From Cyanobacterium stanieri LEGE 03274 (lineage in GTDB: Bacteria > Cyanobacteriota > Cyanobacteriia > Cyanobacteriales > Cyanobacteriaceae): a stretch of DNA of 64,000 bases. Below, one piece after another: positions 9,227 to 17,782 of this stretch. The notes under the pieces are model-generated. The model worked only from the letters and a program-made list of their open reading frames with translations, was not told the DNA's origin and ran no database searches. The first letter of the stretch is position 1, and every line of letters starts with the position of its first letter. Made by a program: the position numbers and the translations under genes. The stretch covers positions 62,001 to 126,000 of the forward strand of contig NZ_JADEWC010000003.1 in NCBI RefSeq assembly GCF_015207825.1, written 5' to 3'.

Positions 9227-10285
9227 CTAAGCAAGAACTGGAACTGCTTCTTCCCAGCGCCCTACAGCCTTACCAAAAACGGCTAATTCTTTAACTAGAG
9301 CATCGAAAGCATCGGGGGTTAAAGATTGAGGCCCATCGGATAAGGCTCTGGCAGGGTTGGGGTGTACTTCAATCATTAAGGAATCTGTACCCGCCGCGAT
9401 CGCACCTTTAGCCATAGCAGGAACATATTCAGATTTACCAGTACCATGACTAGGATCAATCATAATTGGTAAATGGGTTAAAGTCTTGAGTACAGGTAAC
9501 ACAGATAAATCAAGGACATTACGGGCATAAGCGCGATCGAAAGTACGAATACCACGCTCACACAAAATCACATTAGGATTACCCGCTGCCAAAATATATT
9601 CCGCCGCCATTAACCACTCATCAATGGTAGCCGACATACCTCTTTTTAAAAGTACAGGCTTAGGTTGATTGCCGACTTTTTTTAATAGGGAGAAATTTTG
9701 CATATTTCTTGCCCCAATTTGTAGTACATCAGCATACTCAGAAATTACTTCCACATCAGCAGTGTCCATCACCTCAGTAATAATCCCTAAACCACTAGCA
9801 TCCCTAGCCGCAGCCAATAATCCGAGCGCACTTTCACCATGACCTTGAAACGCATAAGGAGAAGTTCGAGGCTTATATGCTCCACCCCGTAAAAACTTAG
9901 CTCCCGCCGCCTTGACTCTCATCGCCGTTTCCACGATCATCTCTTCATTTTCCACGGAGCAAGGCCCTGCCACAATAGCGATAGGATTATCCCTACCAAT
10001 AGCCACATCACCATTAGGAGTAGGAATAACCACCTCACTAGCTTGGCCATGGCGATATTCTAAACTAGCACGTTTGAAAGGTTTTTCAACCCTCAACACA
10101 CTCTCAATCCAAGGACTAACTTCCTGAATTTGTTCACGGTTAAGGGATGCGGTTTCGCCTACCAAACCGATAATCACCTTCGTTTGTCCGACAATTTTTT
10201 CGGGTGTCAAACCCCAAGAACCCAATTCCTCGCTTACACGGGTAATTTCAGGTTCGGGAGTACCCACTTTCATTACAACGATCAT
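9227..10285 (-). CDS. aroF: 3-deoxy-7-phosphoheptulonate synthase (DAHP synthase, type I-beta)
   Basis: It condenses phosphoenolpyruvate and erythrose 4-phosphate, the first step of the shikimate pathway. The 352 residues begin with a ferredoxin-like regulatory domain of about 75 residues ([14 protein letters not shown] to VLRVEKPFK), followed by the TIM barrel with [10 protein letters not shown], the PEP-binding [26 protein letters not shown] and IDPSHGTGK near the C-terminus. The N-terminal domain marks the type I-beta class, whose regulatory domain often senses tyrosine or phenylalanine; the effector here cannot be read. Transcribed alone, with a terminator at 9176-9199. Confidence 0.95.
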   Translation of the reverse strand: MIVVMKVGTPEPEITRVSEELGSWGLTPEKIVGQTKVIIGLVGETASLNREQIQEVSPWIESVLRVEKPFKRASLEYRHGQASEVVIPTPNGDVAIGRDNPIAIVAGPCSVENEEMIVETAMRVKAAGAKFLRGGAYKPRTSPYAFQGHGESALGLLAAARDASGLGIITEVMDTADVEVISEYADVLQIGARNMQNFSLLKKVGNQPKPVLLKRGMSATIDEWLMAAEYILAAGNPNVILCERGIRTFDRAYARNVLDLSVLPVLKTLTHLPIMIDPSHGTGKSEYVPAMAKGAIAAGTDSLMIEVHPNPARALSDGPQSLTPDAFDALVKELAVFGKAVGRWEEAVPVLA

Positions 10286-10334
10286 AATTAATATACCTAT
10301 TTATTTCATTATCAACTGTCAAATCAAATTTTGA

Positions 10335-10844
10335 TCAGTCTTTTAATTGATTTTTGGCTTCTCTTGCTTCTTTGGCTTCTTGCCGAGCGGTGCGCCAAGC
10401 GGACAACATCCTACCGACATTAAGAGAAAACTCCTCCGTGCCTAGCAAACTACCTACTCTACCTTCATCCCATGAGGTGGAGAAAATGCCATAACTCAAA
10501 CCTAACACACCTAATCCAAATAAGCCTAAACTGACCAATAAAACTGCAGTATTAGGTATTTTGAACCATTCTTGGGTAACAATTAAATAGAATAGAAAAA
10601 AGGAAGATATGCCCAATCCGGTGGGAATACCACTAAAAATAGCCATTCTCCGAACCATTCTTTTACTTACTTCTTCAGGAATTTCCTTTAAAGATGCTTC
10701 TTGCTTTTTGTTCCTTTTCACAGTCTCTGGAGTAGGCTTGACACTGTTTTGGGATTTGTTTTCAGTAGGGGGTTTTTTTTCTACTTTTTCTTTTTTGCTT
10801 TTCGGCTCAAAGGGTAATGGTTTTCTTTCTGAAGGAGATGGCAT
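10335..10844 (-). CDS. PAM68-family protein (DUF3464), photosystem II assembly
   Basis: A 169-residue protein. Residues 1-55 are highly charged and Lys/Pro-rich (FEPKSKKEKVEKKPP), followed by two membrane helices (about 73-95 and 102-125) joined by a short loop, and a conserved C-terminal stretch SWDEGRVGSLLGTEEF that is the signature of this family. In plants and cyanobacteria Pam68 assists early steps of photosystem II assembly (CP47 insertion). The gene lies 31 bp downstream of rpsO on the same strand, an arrangement known from other cyanobacteria, so the two are probably cotranscribed. Confident of the family, less of the precise role. Confidence 0.85.
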   Translation of the reverse strand: MPSPSERKPLPFEPKSKKEKVEKKPPTENKSQNSVKPTPETVKRNKKQEASLKEIPEEVSKRMVRRMAIFSGIPTGLGISSFFLFYLIVTQEWFKIPNTAVLLVSLGLFGLGVLGLSYGIFSTSWDEGRVGSLLGTEEFSLNVGRMLSAWRTARQEAKEAREAKNQLKD

Positions 10845-10875
10845 AATTGATATATTTCTTTTTTAATTCCTATTT

Positions 10876-11145
10876 TTAACCACGAATACCTAATTTTTTG
10901 ATTAAATCTTGGTATCCTTGGGGATCTTTTCTCTTGATATATCCTAACAAACGTTTACGTTTACCAATGATCTTTAAAAGACCACGGCGGGAGGAATGAT
11001 CTTTTTTGTTAACCTTGAGATGTTCGGTTAATTGGCTGATTCTGGCACTTAGTAGGGCAACCTGTAGGGCTGAAGATCCTGTGTCGGTTTCATGGGCTTG
11101 AAATTGACCGATAATTTCTTGTTTTTTCTCTTGGGTTAAACTCAT
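10876..11145 (-). CDS. rpsO: 30S ribosomal protein S15
   Basis: An 89-residue protein of standard length for S15, which binds 16S rRNA early in assembly of the small-subunit platform. It has the family pattern of helices: [36 protein letters not shown] with the RNA-contacting HSSRRGL, and the C-terminal [25 protein letters not shown]. It precedes the pam68-like gene. S15 often represses its own translation through the leader; I see no obvious leader pseudoknot that I could support. Confidence 0.98.
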   Translation of the reverse strand: MSLTQEKKQEIIGQFQAHETDTGSSALQVALLSARISQLTEHLKVNKKDHSSRRGLLKIIGKRKRLLGYIKRKDPQGYQDLIKKLGIRG

Positions 11146-11386
11146 TTTTCCTAATATTTTTGAAACTGCAACCTATAATTATATCATAATCAGGGGAACA
11201 GGGAACGGGCAATGGGCAATAGCTCAGGTGTTAGGTTTTAGGTTGAAGTATCTATATTTTCAGGTTTTAAGGATATTGAGTAAGTTTATTTTGTTTAGGG
11301 CTATGTATGGTTTTCTTTATTACCTTGCAATTATAAGCCATTCAACTAATGTAAAATCAATGGTGTTTTAGGATTTTTTTTAGGTT

Positions 11387-12559
11387 ATGCGTATATTTAT
11401 CAGTACGGGGGAAGTGTCGGGAGATTTACAAGGGGGGCTTTTGACGGAGTCTTTGTTGGGGCTAGGTAAATCTTTGGGATTGGAGATGGAAATCAGTGGT
11501 TTGGGGGGGCAAAAAATGGCGACGGCGGGGGTTAATTTGATTGCGGATACCACTGCCATTGGCTCGGTGGGTTTATTGGAATCTTTACCTTTTATTATTC
11601 CTACTTGGCGGGTGCAACGGTTGGCAAAAAAACATTTGCGGGAAAACTTGCCTGATGTGGTGGTATTGATTGATTATTTGGGGCCTAATTTGAGTATTGG
11701 TTCTTTTTTGAAAGATAATTTTCCTGATATTCCTATTATTTGGTACATTGCACCGCAGTTTTGGGTATGGACTCCCATGGAACAAAATGTTAATCAATTG
11801 GTCAATGTAACTGATCGGTTATTGGCTATTTTTCCTCAGGAGGCAAAGTTTTATGAAGATAAGGGGGTATCTAGTACCTATGTGGGTCATCCTTTGTTGG
11901 AGAAGTTTAAAAATAATCTTTCGAGGGATGAGGCTAGAAGTTTTTTAGGGCTTGAGTCTGAGCAAAGGGCGATCGCCCTTATTCCTGCATCCAGAAAACA
12001 GGAGTTAAAATATTTGTTACCCGTGATGTTGGAAAGCGCCCAAGAAATAGCAAAACAAGTAGATAGGGTTAAATTCTTTTTACCTGTTTCCCTACCCCAA
12101 TATCGCCCCGAGATAGAATCGATGATTAAAAAATCGGGTTTAGATATTACTCTCTATGATGGCAATAGTTTAGAATTATTCCCCGCCCTCGATTTAGCTA
12201 TTACTAAGTCTGGCACTGTTAATTTAGAATTAGCCCTACTCAAAATTCCTCAAGTAGTAATTTATAAGGTAAATCCTTTTACCATTTGGGTAGGTAGAAC
12301 ATTTTTAAAATTTTCTATTCCTTATATGTCCATGGCTAACCTTGTGTTAATGGAAAATATTGTTCCCGAATTACTACAAGAAGAAGCCACCGTAACTAAT
12401 ATTCTCACAGAATCCCTCGATTTACTGCTAAATGGCGATCGTCAAAAATCTACCCAAAAAGACTATCAGAGAATGATAGATAGTCTCCATCAAGGTAACC
12501 AAGGCATCCTTGCCACAGAAAAAGTAGCCCAAGAAATAATCAACATCACTAAAAAATAA
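11387..12559 (+). CDS. lpxB: Lipid-A-disaccharide synthase
   Basis: LpxB joins UDP-diacylglucosamine and lipid X to form the lipid A disaccharide at the inner face of the cytoplasmic membrane. The 390 residues start with the family motif FISTGEVSGDLQG, followed by ISGLGGQKMATAGV, VVLIDYLGPN, IWYIAPQFWVW and YVGHPLLE; the donor half has LIPASRKQEL and the ITKSGTVNLELAL loop. Length matches the family. The first half is G-rich on the sense strand and the second half C-rich, with a HIP1 site at about 11970 near the change. A lipoprotein gene starts 7 bp after the stop, so the two are probably one transcript. Confidence 0.96.
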   Translation: MRIFISTGEVSGDLQGGLLTESLLGLGKSLGLEMEISGLGGQKMATAGVNLIADTTAIGSVGLLESLPFIIPTWRVQRLAKKHLRENLPDVVVLIDYLGPNLSIGSFLKDNFPDIPIIWYIAPQFWVWTPMEQNVNQLVNVTDRLLAIFPQEAKFYEDKGVSSTYVGHPLLEKFKNNLSRDEARSFLGLESEQRAIALIPASRKQELKYLLPVMLESAQEIAKQVDRVKFFLPVSLPQYRPEIESMIKKSGLDITLYDGNSLELFPALDLAITKSGTVNLELALLKIPQVVIYKVNPFTIWVGRTFLKFSIPYMSMANLVLMENIVPELLQEEATVTNILTESLDLLLNGDRQKSTQKDYQRMIDSLHQGNQGILATEKVAQEIINITKK

Positions 12560-12566
12560 ATATCCC

Positions 12567-13418
12567 ATGCTAAAAATCACCCAACATCCATTCCCCCTAA
12601 TTCTGTGTGCCATTTTACTCTTACCAGGCTGCGACTTAGAAAAAAACATCAACCAAACCCTTAACCAAAATCAACCAGAAACCATTACCCCCTCAGAAAA
12701 CATCTCAGAAACATCTTCCCTAGCCCAAAATTCCAGTCTTAATCTACAAAACTCAGGGCAAGGAATTTTTGAACTAGAAAACCGAGATACCGTAGGCATA
12801 TCAGCCGTTTCCTTCTCCATGATAGACTCTCAAAAAAGTAACATTGTCCTTTTCCTAAACGACGATCGCACCATTGAATTTACAGGGGAAGCCATACCAG
12901 AAAACCCTTACACCATCGTCACCTCCCTCACTAACTCAGGAATGGCAGACGCAGAAGGTTATTTAGTAATGCAATATCAAAACGACACCATAACTCTCTT
13001 ACAAGGAGATGGTTTATTAGATTCTCAATCATTTTCCATTAGTTTTGGCCCAGAAAATAACACTACAACCCCTGATAATCAGTCTTCTGACTTTATTCCC
13101 TTCTATCAACAACAGGGCAGGGGTATTTTTAGCTTAGAAGGGAGAGAGAATGAAAATATTTCTTCGGTTATGATACAACTTCAAGACCAAGACAGTGCCA
13201 CCATCGGTATATCTTTAAGCAATGATACAATTATTAACTTTCGAGGTAGAGTATCCCATCAAGATGCTTATACCATCCATATTGAGCCAACTTCATCGGG
13301 TATGGCTGATGCCAGTGGATTATTAAAATTAGAATATGGAGCGAATAATTCTATTAATAATTTCATGGGAAGCGGAAAATTAGACGGTCAAAATTTTCTA
13401 ATTAATTTTAGTGAATAG
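12567..13418 (+). CDS. Putative lipoprotein with two tandem ~97-residue repeats
   Basis: The N-terminus is a lipoprotein signal: a hydrophobic stretch ending in LLLPGC, with Cys22 as the lipidation site. A low-complexity Asn/Gln/Ser spacer (about 25-60) follows. The rest consists of two copies of a domain of about 97 residues. The first starts at GQGIFELENRD, the second at GRGIFSLEGRE, and both contain SGMADA and end with GxLDxQxFxIxF, suggesting two small beta domains. The lipid-anchored protein probably faces the periplasm. It starts 7 bp after lpxB, which suggests coexpression with envelope synthesis. No family name recognised. Confidence 0.8.
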   Translation: MLKITQHPFPLILCAILLLPGCDLEKNINQTLNQNQPETITPSENISETSSLAQNSSLNLQNSGQGIFELENRDTVGISAVSFSMIDSQKSNIVLFLNDDRTIEFTGEAIPENPYTIVTSLTNSGMADAEGYLVMQYQNDTITLLQGDGLLDSQSFSISFGPENNTTTPDNQSSDFIPFYQQQGRGIFSLEGRENENISSVMIQLQDQDSATIGISLSNDTIINFRGRVSHQDAYTIHIEPTSSGMADASGLLKLEYGANNSINNFMGSGKLDGQNFLINFSE

Positions 13419-13541
13419 CATAATTAATCACTTAAGTACCTACTATGATTTGTGGTGGGCAAAATACCTATTTTTTCCATAAAAAAACCCCAACATCCCC
13501 AGCTTTTTTCAGCATTTGAACTAAGCAAGAGAAGGAGGTGT

Positions 13542-13622
13542 ATGAAATATCAAATTAGTTACCTAATAATCACTCTAAGCCCCATTGGTGCTTTAATACG
13601 TCTTTGTACATATTTTCCCTAA
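13542..13622 (+). CDS. Possible 26-residue small protein opposite the end of nblA
   Basis: A short frame (MKYQISYLIITLSPIG and on) is preceded by GAAGGAGGTG, a very strong Shine-Dalgarno sequence ending three bases before the ATG. Its last 53 bases overlap the 3' end of nblA on the other strand. The ribosome-site context resembles that of nblA itself (AAGGAGTGTATGAAA). The peptide is hydrophobic (one possible membrane segment) with no recognised family. It may be a coincidence of base composition. Confidence 0.25.
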   Translation: MKYQISYLIITLSPIGALIRLCTYFP

Positions 13623-13758
13623 CCAACATTTGCTCATAGAGTTTTATTAAAAAATCCTGAGCTTGATCCCTACTCATTTGCGCTACTTGAGTTTCAAATG
13701 AACGTAGGTTAAATTGTTGCTCTAATGATAATTGTGCTTTGTTAGTCATGGCTTTCAT
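13570..13758 (-). CDS. nblA: Phycobilisome degradation protein NblA
   Basis: NblA is a small helical adaptor that binds phycobiliproteins and recruits the Clp protease to dismantle phycobilisomes during nitrogen or sulfur starvation. The 62 residues show the family core LSLEQQFNLRSFETQV, the middle helix MSRDQAQDFLIKLYEQMLVRE (split at its conserved YEQML), and the C-terminal MYKDVLKHQWGLE. The ATG at 13758 is supported by AAAGGAG four bases upstream; a second Met three codons later is a possible alternative. Upstream lies more than 1 kb without coding sequence. A perfect 8-bp inverted repeat at 13949-13969 is a candidate operator. Expression is usually starvation-induced, which is knowledge of the family and not seen here. 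clpS, encoding a Clp adaptor, lies 5.6 kb away. Confidence 0.93.
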   Translation of the reverse strand: MKAMTNKAQLSLEQQFNLRSFETQVAQMSRDQAQDFLIKLYEQMLVRENMYKDVLKHQWGLE

Positions 13759-13948
13759 ACACTCCTTTTATTTACAATCATTTTTAGATAATTCCTTACA
13801 TAAAATTCACTATTTATTGGAATTACTAACTGTATCTATCATAGCAACAGGATTTTTAAAATAACTGCTCATCATGAACAATAAGTAATTGTACTCATCA
13901 TTGTCTTCCTCTACGGGAGGGATAACTATATTCTCAAAACCTTTTGTT

Positions 13949-13969
13949 TATATAGTTTTTGACTATATA
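13949..13969. promoter_or_regulatory. Perfect inverted repeat upstream of nblA
   Basis: TATATAGT and ACTATATA are separated by TTTTG, about 190 bp upstream of the nblA start on its coding strand. A dyad of this size could be an operator or a small hairpin; the AT-rich composition makes chance occurrence possible. Confidence 0.35.
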
Positions 13970-14280
13970 CATGACAGAGTTATTTTAGTAAACTTTTTTT
14001 ATTAAAAATTTACAAACAAAAATAGTTTGTTACATTATTTTCAGGAAAGAAACTTTTCCAGCGCACCTTATATGTAGTTTGAGTCCGCAATAATGTTTTT
14101 TAGTTGAGATGGGGAGTGGGGAGGATAAGGGGATAGGGTGATGAGGAGTGAGGTAGATAATAGTTAACGATATTGATAAGTCTTGATAACACTCAGATTA
14201 TTTATAGTCAAAAAAAATCCCTTCTCCTAAGCAAGAGAAAGGAAAAAAGAAAAAACTACGGCAATTATTTAAATATTTGA

Positions 14281-14314
14281 AAAAAAAAGGGACTTCTTCA
14301 TGAGGGAAGCCCCT
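14281..14314 (-). terminator. Rho-independent terminator of the ncRNA
   Basis: On the minus strand AGGGGCTTCC pairs with the GAAGTCCCT side across a short loop, followed by eight T residues. No protein gene on this strand ends nearby, which is what pointed to a noncoding transcript. Confidence 0.75.
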
Positions 14315-14480
14315 AAATAAATTGAGGAAACAATTTAACACATTAAGAACAATTTTCACCTTCGCCATCGAGGCTTAATGAGTGATTCATAAATCACCGA
14401 TAAAGCCAAGCAAGTTTGTGGTAATTGTCAACAACCCTTGGGACTGCCTTCGTTACTGCAAACTTATTTAAATAACTACT
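14281..14480 (-). ncRNA. Structured noncoding RNA, about 200 nt; 6S RNA candidate
   Basis: On the minus strand a near-consensus sigma-70 promoter (14487-14515) is followed about 200 nt later by a hairpin with eight T residues, and no significant reading frame lies between. The transcript can fold as a single rod. UAAAUAAGUUUG near the 5' end pairs with CAAUUUAUUUA near the 3' end. GACAAUUACC pairs with GGUGAAAAUUGUU further in, and GGCUU...AAGCC with GUGAU...AUCAC forms the apical hairpin. Large unpaired arms separate the outer and inner stems. A closing stem, central bubble and terminal stem, with this length, is the architecture of 6S RNA, which binds RNA polymerase holoenzyme. I cannot confirm sequence identity with known 6S RNAs. 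It is not tmRNA, SRP RNA or RNase P RNA, whose motifs are missing. Confidence 0.55.
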
Positions 14481-14486
14481 AAAAAT

Positions 14487-14515
14487 AGTATAGCTTAATT
14501 GATATTTATTTGCAA
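14487..14515 (-). promoter_or_regulatory. Sigma-70 type promoter of the ncRNA
   Basis: Minus strand: TTGCAA (-35) and TATACT (-10) separated by exactly 17 bp. The start would fall near base 14480. Confidence 0.6.
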
Positions 14516-14692
14516 CTGTTTTTGAGAGGAATTAGCGATAAGATTTTTTGCTGTTTATCCCTAAGTCGTTGTTAGTGGGTTAACGTTCGTTGGGTAGCTA
14601 GTAATATAGTTGATTGCTTAGAGAGGTTTATAAATGTGCGTTCGTGTAGCCAAGTTATATCTAATCTGATTGAGAAAATATATTATCACTCC

Positions 14693-14741
14693 CTTTGTAA
14701 TGAATTACAAGGCTAAAAGTTTATCGTTCAATAAATTGAAC
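14693..14741 (-). repeat. 49-bp two-palindrome element (inverted orientation)
   Basis: CTTTGTAATGAATTACAAGG, a 13-nt spacer, then GTTCAATAAATTGAAC. This is one of 13 copies in the window. It lies in the long gene-poor stretch between nblA and the binding-protein gene. Confidence 0.8.
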
Positions 14742-14872
14742 TAAAATATATTTTGATTCATGGATTTAGTATTACAGATTGCCGGTTTAAAATATTACCA
14801 GCCTTTGTCAATCGATTAAGGAAGTGAATACGAAAAAGTTAATTTACATAGATTTTTGACATTGTTAATTAT

Positions 14873-14962
14873 GGTATGAAATATAGTTGAATTACGCTAA
14901 AAACTAAGACTTCCAAATATTAGAACCGTCCCCGGTTCCCTTCCTCCACGAGAAATCATACC
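14873..14962 (+). mobile_element. MITE-like dispersed element, copy 1 (90 bp)
   Basis: Starts GGTATGAAAT and ends AATCATACC, giving imperfect terminal inverted repeats. Internal sequence ACTAAGACTTCCAAATATT is shared with copies at 28014-28118 and, inverted, 50142-50231. Flanking bases (TTAATTCACCAAC after the right end) are also shared with the 28014 and 18287 copies. No coding capacity. Confidence 0.65.
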
Positions 14963-15025
14963 TTAATTCACCAACCCCCTAACACCTGACACCTTGAAAG
15001 AGAATAACTGTTCATGGTCAATGGT

Positions 15026-15790
15026 TTACTGAGGTAAACCCCAATATTCAATCCTTTCTTGTAACCATCCCTCTTGGGCTAGGGAAGTGATTATCTTATT
15101 TACTTTTTGTCTAAATTCTTGATGTTGTAAACCTTTGGGAAGGGCGATCGCCAAGGGATACGCTCCATATATTTGGGGTAATAGATAATATGAGGGGTTC
15201 TCTTGTACCCATCCTGTGAGTAGGGTTACATCTCCTGCAAAAGCGGTTACTTTTTCTTCTTGGATTAATGATAATCCTTCTTGATAAGATTTAACTCCTC
15301 GTAGTTGTGTGGAGGGAAAATTTTGCTTGAGAAGAACGATCGCACTAGAACCCTCTAAAACAGCGATGGTATCTCTAGGGGATATGGAGGAATTTTGTGA
15401 GCTAACTAAAGCCGTACCAGAAAGATAATAATGGTGGCTAAAGTCCACAACCCGTAACCGAGAACGGGTAACAGTAAGAGAGGCGATCGCCAAATCTACC
15501 TCCCCATCAATTACCGCCCTAAGGCGATGGGTATTGGTGAGAGGAACTAAATCCACCGCCATAGAATTGCCCAATAACTCTTGGCTAAGACGACGAATAA
15601 TATCTACTTCCAACCCCTGTAAATTTCCATGATCATCCCGAAAAGATAAAGGACGATGATCATATTGGCTAACTCCCACCAATAAACGTCCCCTACTCTC
15701 TATGTCTTGCCAAGGAGTAGCCCTAGCCTGTGCCGACAAAAACACAGTCATCCACAAACAAAAAAAAGTAATTCGCCAAAACCTAACCAT
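15026..15790 (-). CDS. Periplasmic substrate-binding protein, SBP_bac_3 (polar amino acid type)
   Basis: A 254-residue protein starting with a cleavable signal peptide (hydrophobic core FFCLWMTVFLSAQA, cleavage likely after ARA). The mature part has the family pattern: GRLLVGVSQYDHRPLSF, the ligand-contacting GNLQGLEVDIIRRLSQEL, GEVDLAIASLTVTRSRL and VDFSHHYYLSGTAL. Such proteins deliver amino acids to ABC permeases or act as sensors; no permease is next to it. Its start overlaps the stop of the upstream pseudokinase-FGE gene by 8 bp, so the two are translated from one message. This suggests a shared sensing function, which is inference. Ligand unknown. Confidence 0.85.
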   Translation of the reverse strand: MVRFWRITFFCLWMTVFLSAQARATPWQDIESRGRLLVGVSQYDHRPLSFRDDHGNLQGLEVDIIRRLSQELLGNSMAVDLVPLTNTHRLRAVIDGEVDLAIASLTVTRSRLRVVDFSHHYYLSGTALVSSQNSSISPRDTIAVLEGSSAIVLLKQNFPSTQLRGVKSYQEGLSLIQEEKVTAFAGDVTLLTGWVQENPSYYLLPQIYGAYPLAIALPKGLQHQEFRQKVNKIITSLAQEGWLQERIEYWGLPQ

Positions 15791-17696
15791 CTAAAATACA
15801 AGCCACCCTAAAACCAATAAAATTATAAGTAGAATCTGCCACATAACTACTACGCTTCGCACTGCGACAATAGTTACTAGGTAAAGACCATGAACCACCC
15901 CTGACTACCCGAGGAGTGGTACTAAGCTGGGAACGAAAAGCAGAGCCATCCTTGGATTTATTGGTATAATTCGGGGTGTAATGATCTTGACACCATTCCC
16001 ACACATTACCATGACAGTCGTATAAACCGAAACCATTGGGGAAAAAGCTATCTACTGGGGTAGTTTTACGGTCAAATTTGTCATCGTTACCACCATTATT
16101 ATTACTATTTTTACGATTATCGTAGTTAGCAAATTGAGGGTTAATAATATTTCCAAAGGAAAAAATAGAATTACTGCCCCCCCTACAGGCGTATTCCCAT
16201 TCCGCCTCACTGGGTAATCGGTAACCACGTTTAGTATATTGTTTCAATCTGGCACAAAATTCTTGGGCATCATCCCAAGATACTTTTTCCACGGGTAAGT
16301 TATCCCCTTTAAAACCCGAGGGATTTTCATTTAAAAAACGTTTTACCTTCGGAAGATTACTAACAAAACGCCATTGAGCTTGAGTAATGGGATATTTACT
16401 CATATAAAAAGGAAAAATATTAACTCGGTAAGGGGGGGTTTCGTCTTTTTCTTTTTCTGAGTCGTCGTTAGGTGAACCCATTAAGAAAGTTCCTGCGGGG
16501 ATAAAAATCATTTCTAAGTTTACCCCTTCTCCCAAATATTCGACAAAAAATTTGTTTTTTCTGGTAATGACTTGTTTATCAATACCTCCTACTAAACCAA
16601 ATAGCTTTTTCTTTTCTTGGATAGTTATGGAGTCAAACTCAAAATTTTCGATGGTGGGTGAGTCGGTTACTAAATTATTTTCTGGCAAGGGATTTTGATT
16701 ATTTTTGAGGGGAATTACTTGATCATCTCCAATAATAAAGTCTTCTTCGGGAGGTAAAGAAATACTAATTTCTGAATTGGTGGGGCTGGTGGTGGGGTTT
16801 TCTTCTTCCTCGGTTGGTTGTTTTTTGGTTGTAGCCGTTGGGGCTTTATTTTCCGTTAGTTTTTCTAGGGGCAAAAGATTAAACCAATCTCTAATAAATT
16901 TGGGACGCTCTTGAGGATTTACACTCATACCCTTTAGAATAGCTTCATTGGTGCGATCGCTTAAATTCGGGGATAATTGTTGTGGTGAAATTAAATCTTT
17001 ATATTGCCGAAATTGTGAGGGAGTGGGTAACTGCCCTGTTACTAATACATATAAGATGGCGGCAAGGGAATATATGTCAGTGTAAGCACCAATTTTAACC
17101 TTTTCCTGAGTCAATTCAGGGGGGGCAAAGGCATCCGTCATGGCATTCTTAATTTTATCCCCTTCAAAGGCAAATAACTTGATGGCTAAACCATAATCAA
17201 CAAAAATAGGCTCTTGGGAAATCTTATCAAGAATAATATTTTGAGGTTTAATGCGTTGATGTAAAACCCTGTTTTGATGGAGTAAGTTAATAGCTGAAGC
17301 AATTTTAGTGATTAAACCGAGGGCTTCTGATTCTCCTAGCTTACCATAACGATCCACAAAGGAAGCTAAATCATCTCCTTCGATATATTCCATCACCATA
17401 TAAACTAAATTATCCTCTTGGAAAACTTCGGGATAGACTCTCACTAGGGAAGGATGGTTACAACGAGCTATTTTTACCGCTTGTTTGATTAGTGGTTTTT
17501 CCAAGGAGGCACTTTGCTCAAAATTTTGCCATACCTTCTCGATAGCTTTTAAGGCGACTACTTTTCCCCTCGCCACGTCCATTGCTTTATAAGTAATTCC
17601 GAGTCCACCTCTGAGGGACATGGATTCAATTATATATTGTCCATTATGTAATTTTTTTCCCTTTTTCCAAGTTTCCATGGATATTTTTTTATGCAC
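15783..17696 (-). CDS. Serine/threonine pseudokinase fused to an FGE-sulfatase-like domain
   Basis: A 637-residue soluble protein. Residues about 15-275 form a Hanks-type kinase domain with glycine loop GGLGITYKA, the ATP-binding lysine in VVALKAIE, the APE-like FAPPEL and the DFG equivalent VDYG. The catalytic loop reads HQRIKPQN in place of HRDxKPxN: the catalytic aspartate is Arg148 (codon CGC). Phosphotransfer should therefore be lost or strongly impaired. A Thr/Pro/Glu-rich linker (about 280-390) leads to a formylglycine-generating-enzyme/DUF323 domain (about 395-635) with SKYPITQAQW, VEKVSWDDAQEFC, YRLPSEAEWEYACRGG, HGNVWEWCQDHY and RVVRGGSW. Kinase-FGE fusions are common in cyanobacteria; the loss of the Asp is the odd feature. 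Start chosen at ATG 17696; an in-frame second Met (METWKKGK) lies six codons later. Confidence 0.9.
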   Translation of the reverse strand: MHKKISMETWKKGKKLHNGQYIIESMSLRGGLGITYKAMDVARGKVVALKAIEKVWQNFEQSASLEKPLIKQAVKIARCNHPSLVRVYPEVFQEDNLVYMVMEYIEGDDLASFVDRYGKLGESEALGLITKIASAINLLHQNRVLHQRIKPQNIILDKISQEPIFVDYGLAIKLFAFEGDKIKNAMTDAFAPPELTQEKVKIGAYTDIYSLAAILYVLVTGQLPTPSQFRQYKDLISPQQLSPNLSDRTNEAILKGMSVNPQERPKFIRDWFNLLPLEKLTENKAPTATTKKQPTEEEENPTTSPTNSEISISLPPEEDFIIGDDQVIPLKNNQNPLPENNLVTDSPTIENFEFDSITIQEKKKLFGLVGGIDKQVITRKNKFFVEYLGEGVNLEMIFIPAGTFLMGSPNDDSEKEKDETPPYRVNIFPFYMSKYPITQAQWRFVSNLPKVKRFLNENPSGFKGDNLPVEKVSWDDAQEFCARLKQYTKRGYRLPSEAEWEYACRGGSNSIFSFGNIINPQFANYDNRKNSNNNGGNDDKFDRKTTPVDSFFPNGFGLYDCHGNVWEWCQDHYTPNYTNKSKDGSAFRSQLSTTPRVVRGGSWSLPSNYCRSAKRSSYVADSTYNFIGFRVACILDG

Positions 17697-17782
17697 ACTA
17701 TTTAGATTAGATCATAGCTGAATTAGTACGAAAAATGATCTGTTTATTTATGGCGTAGATGGTTTTCTGTCTGCACACTTTT

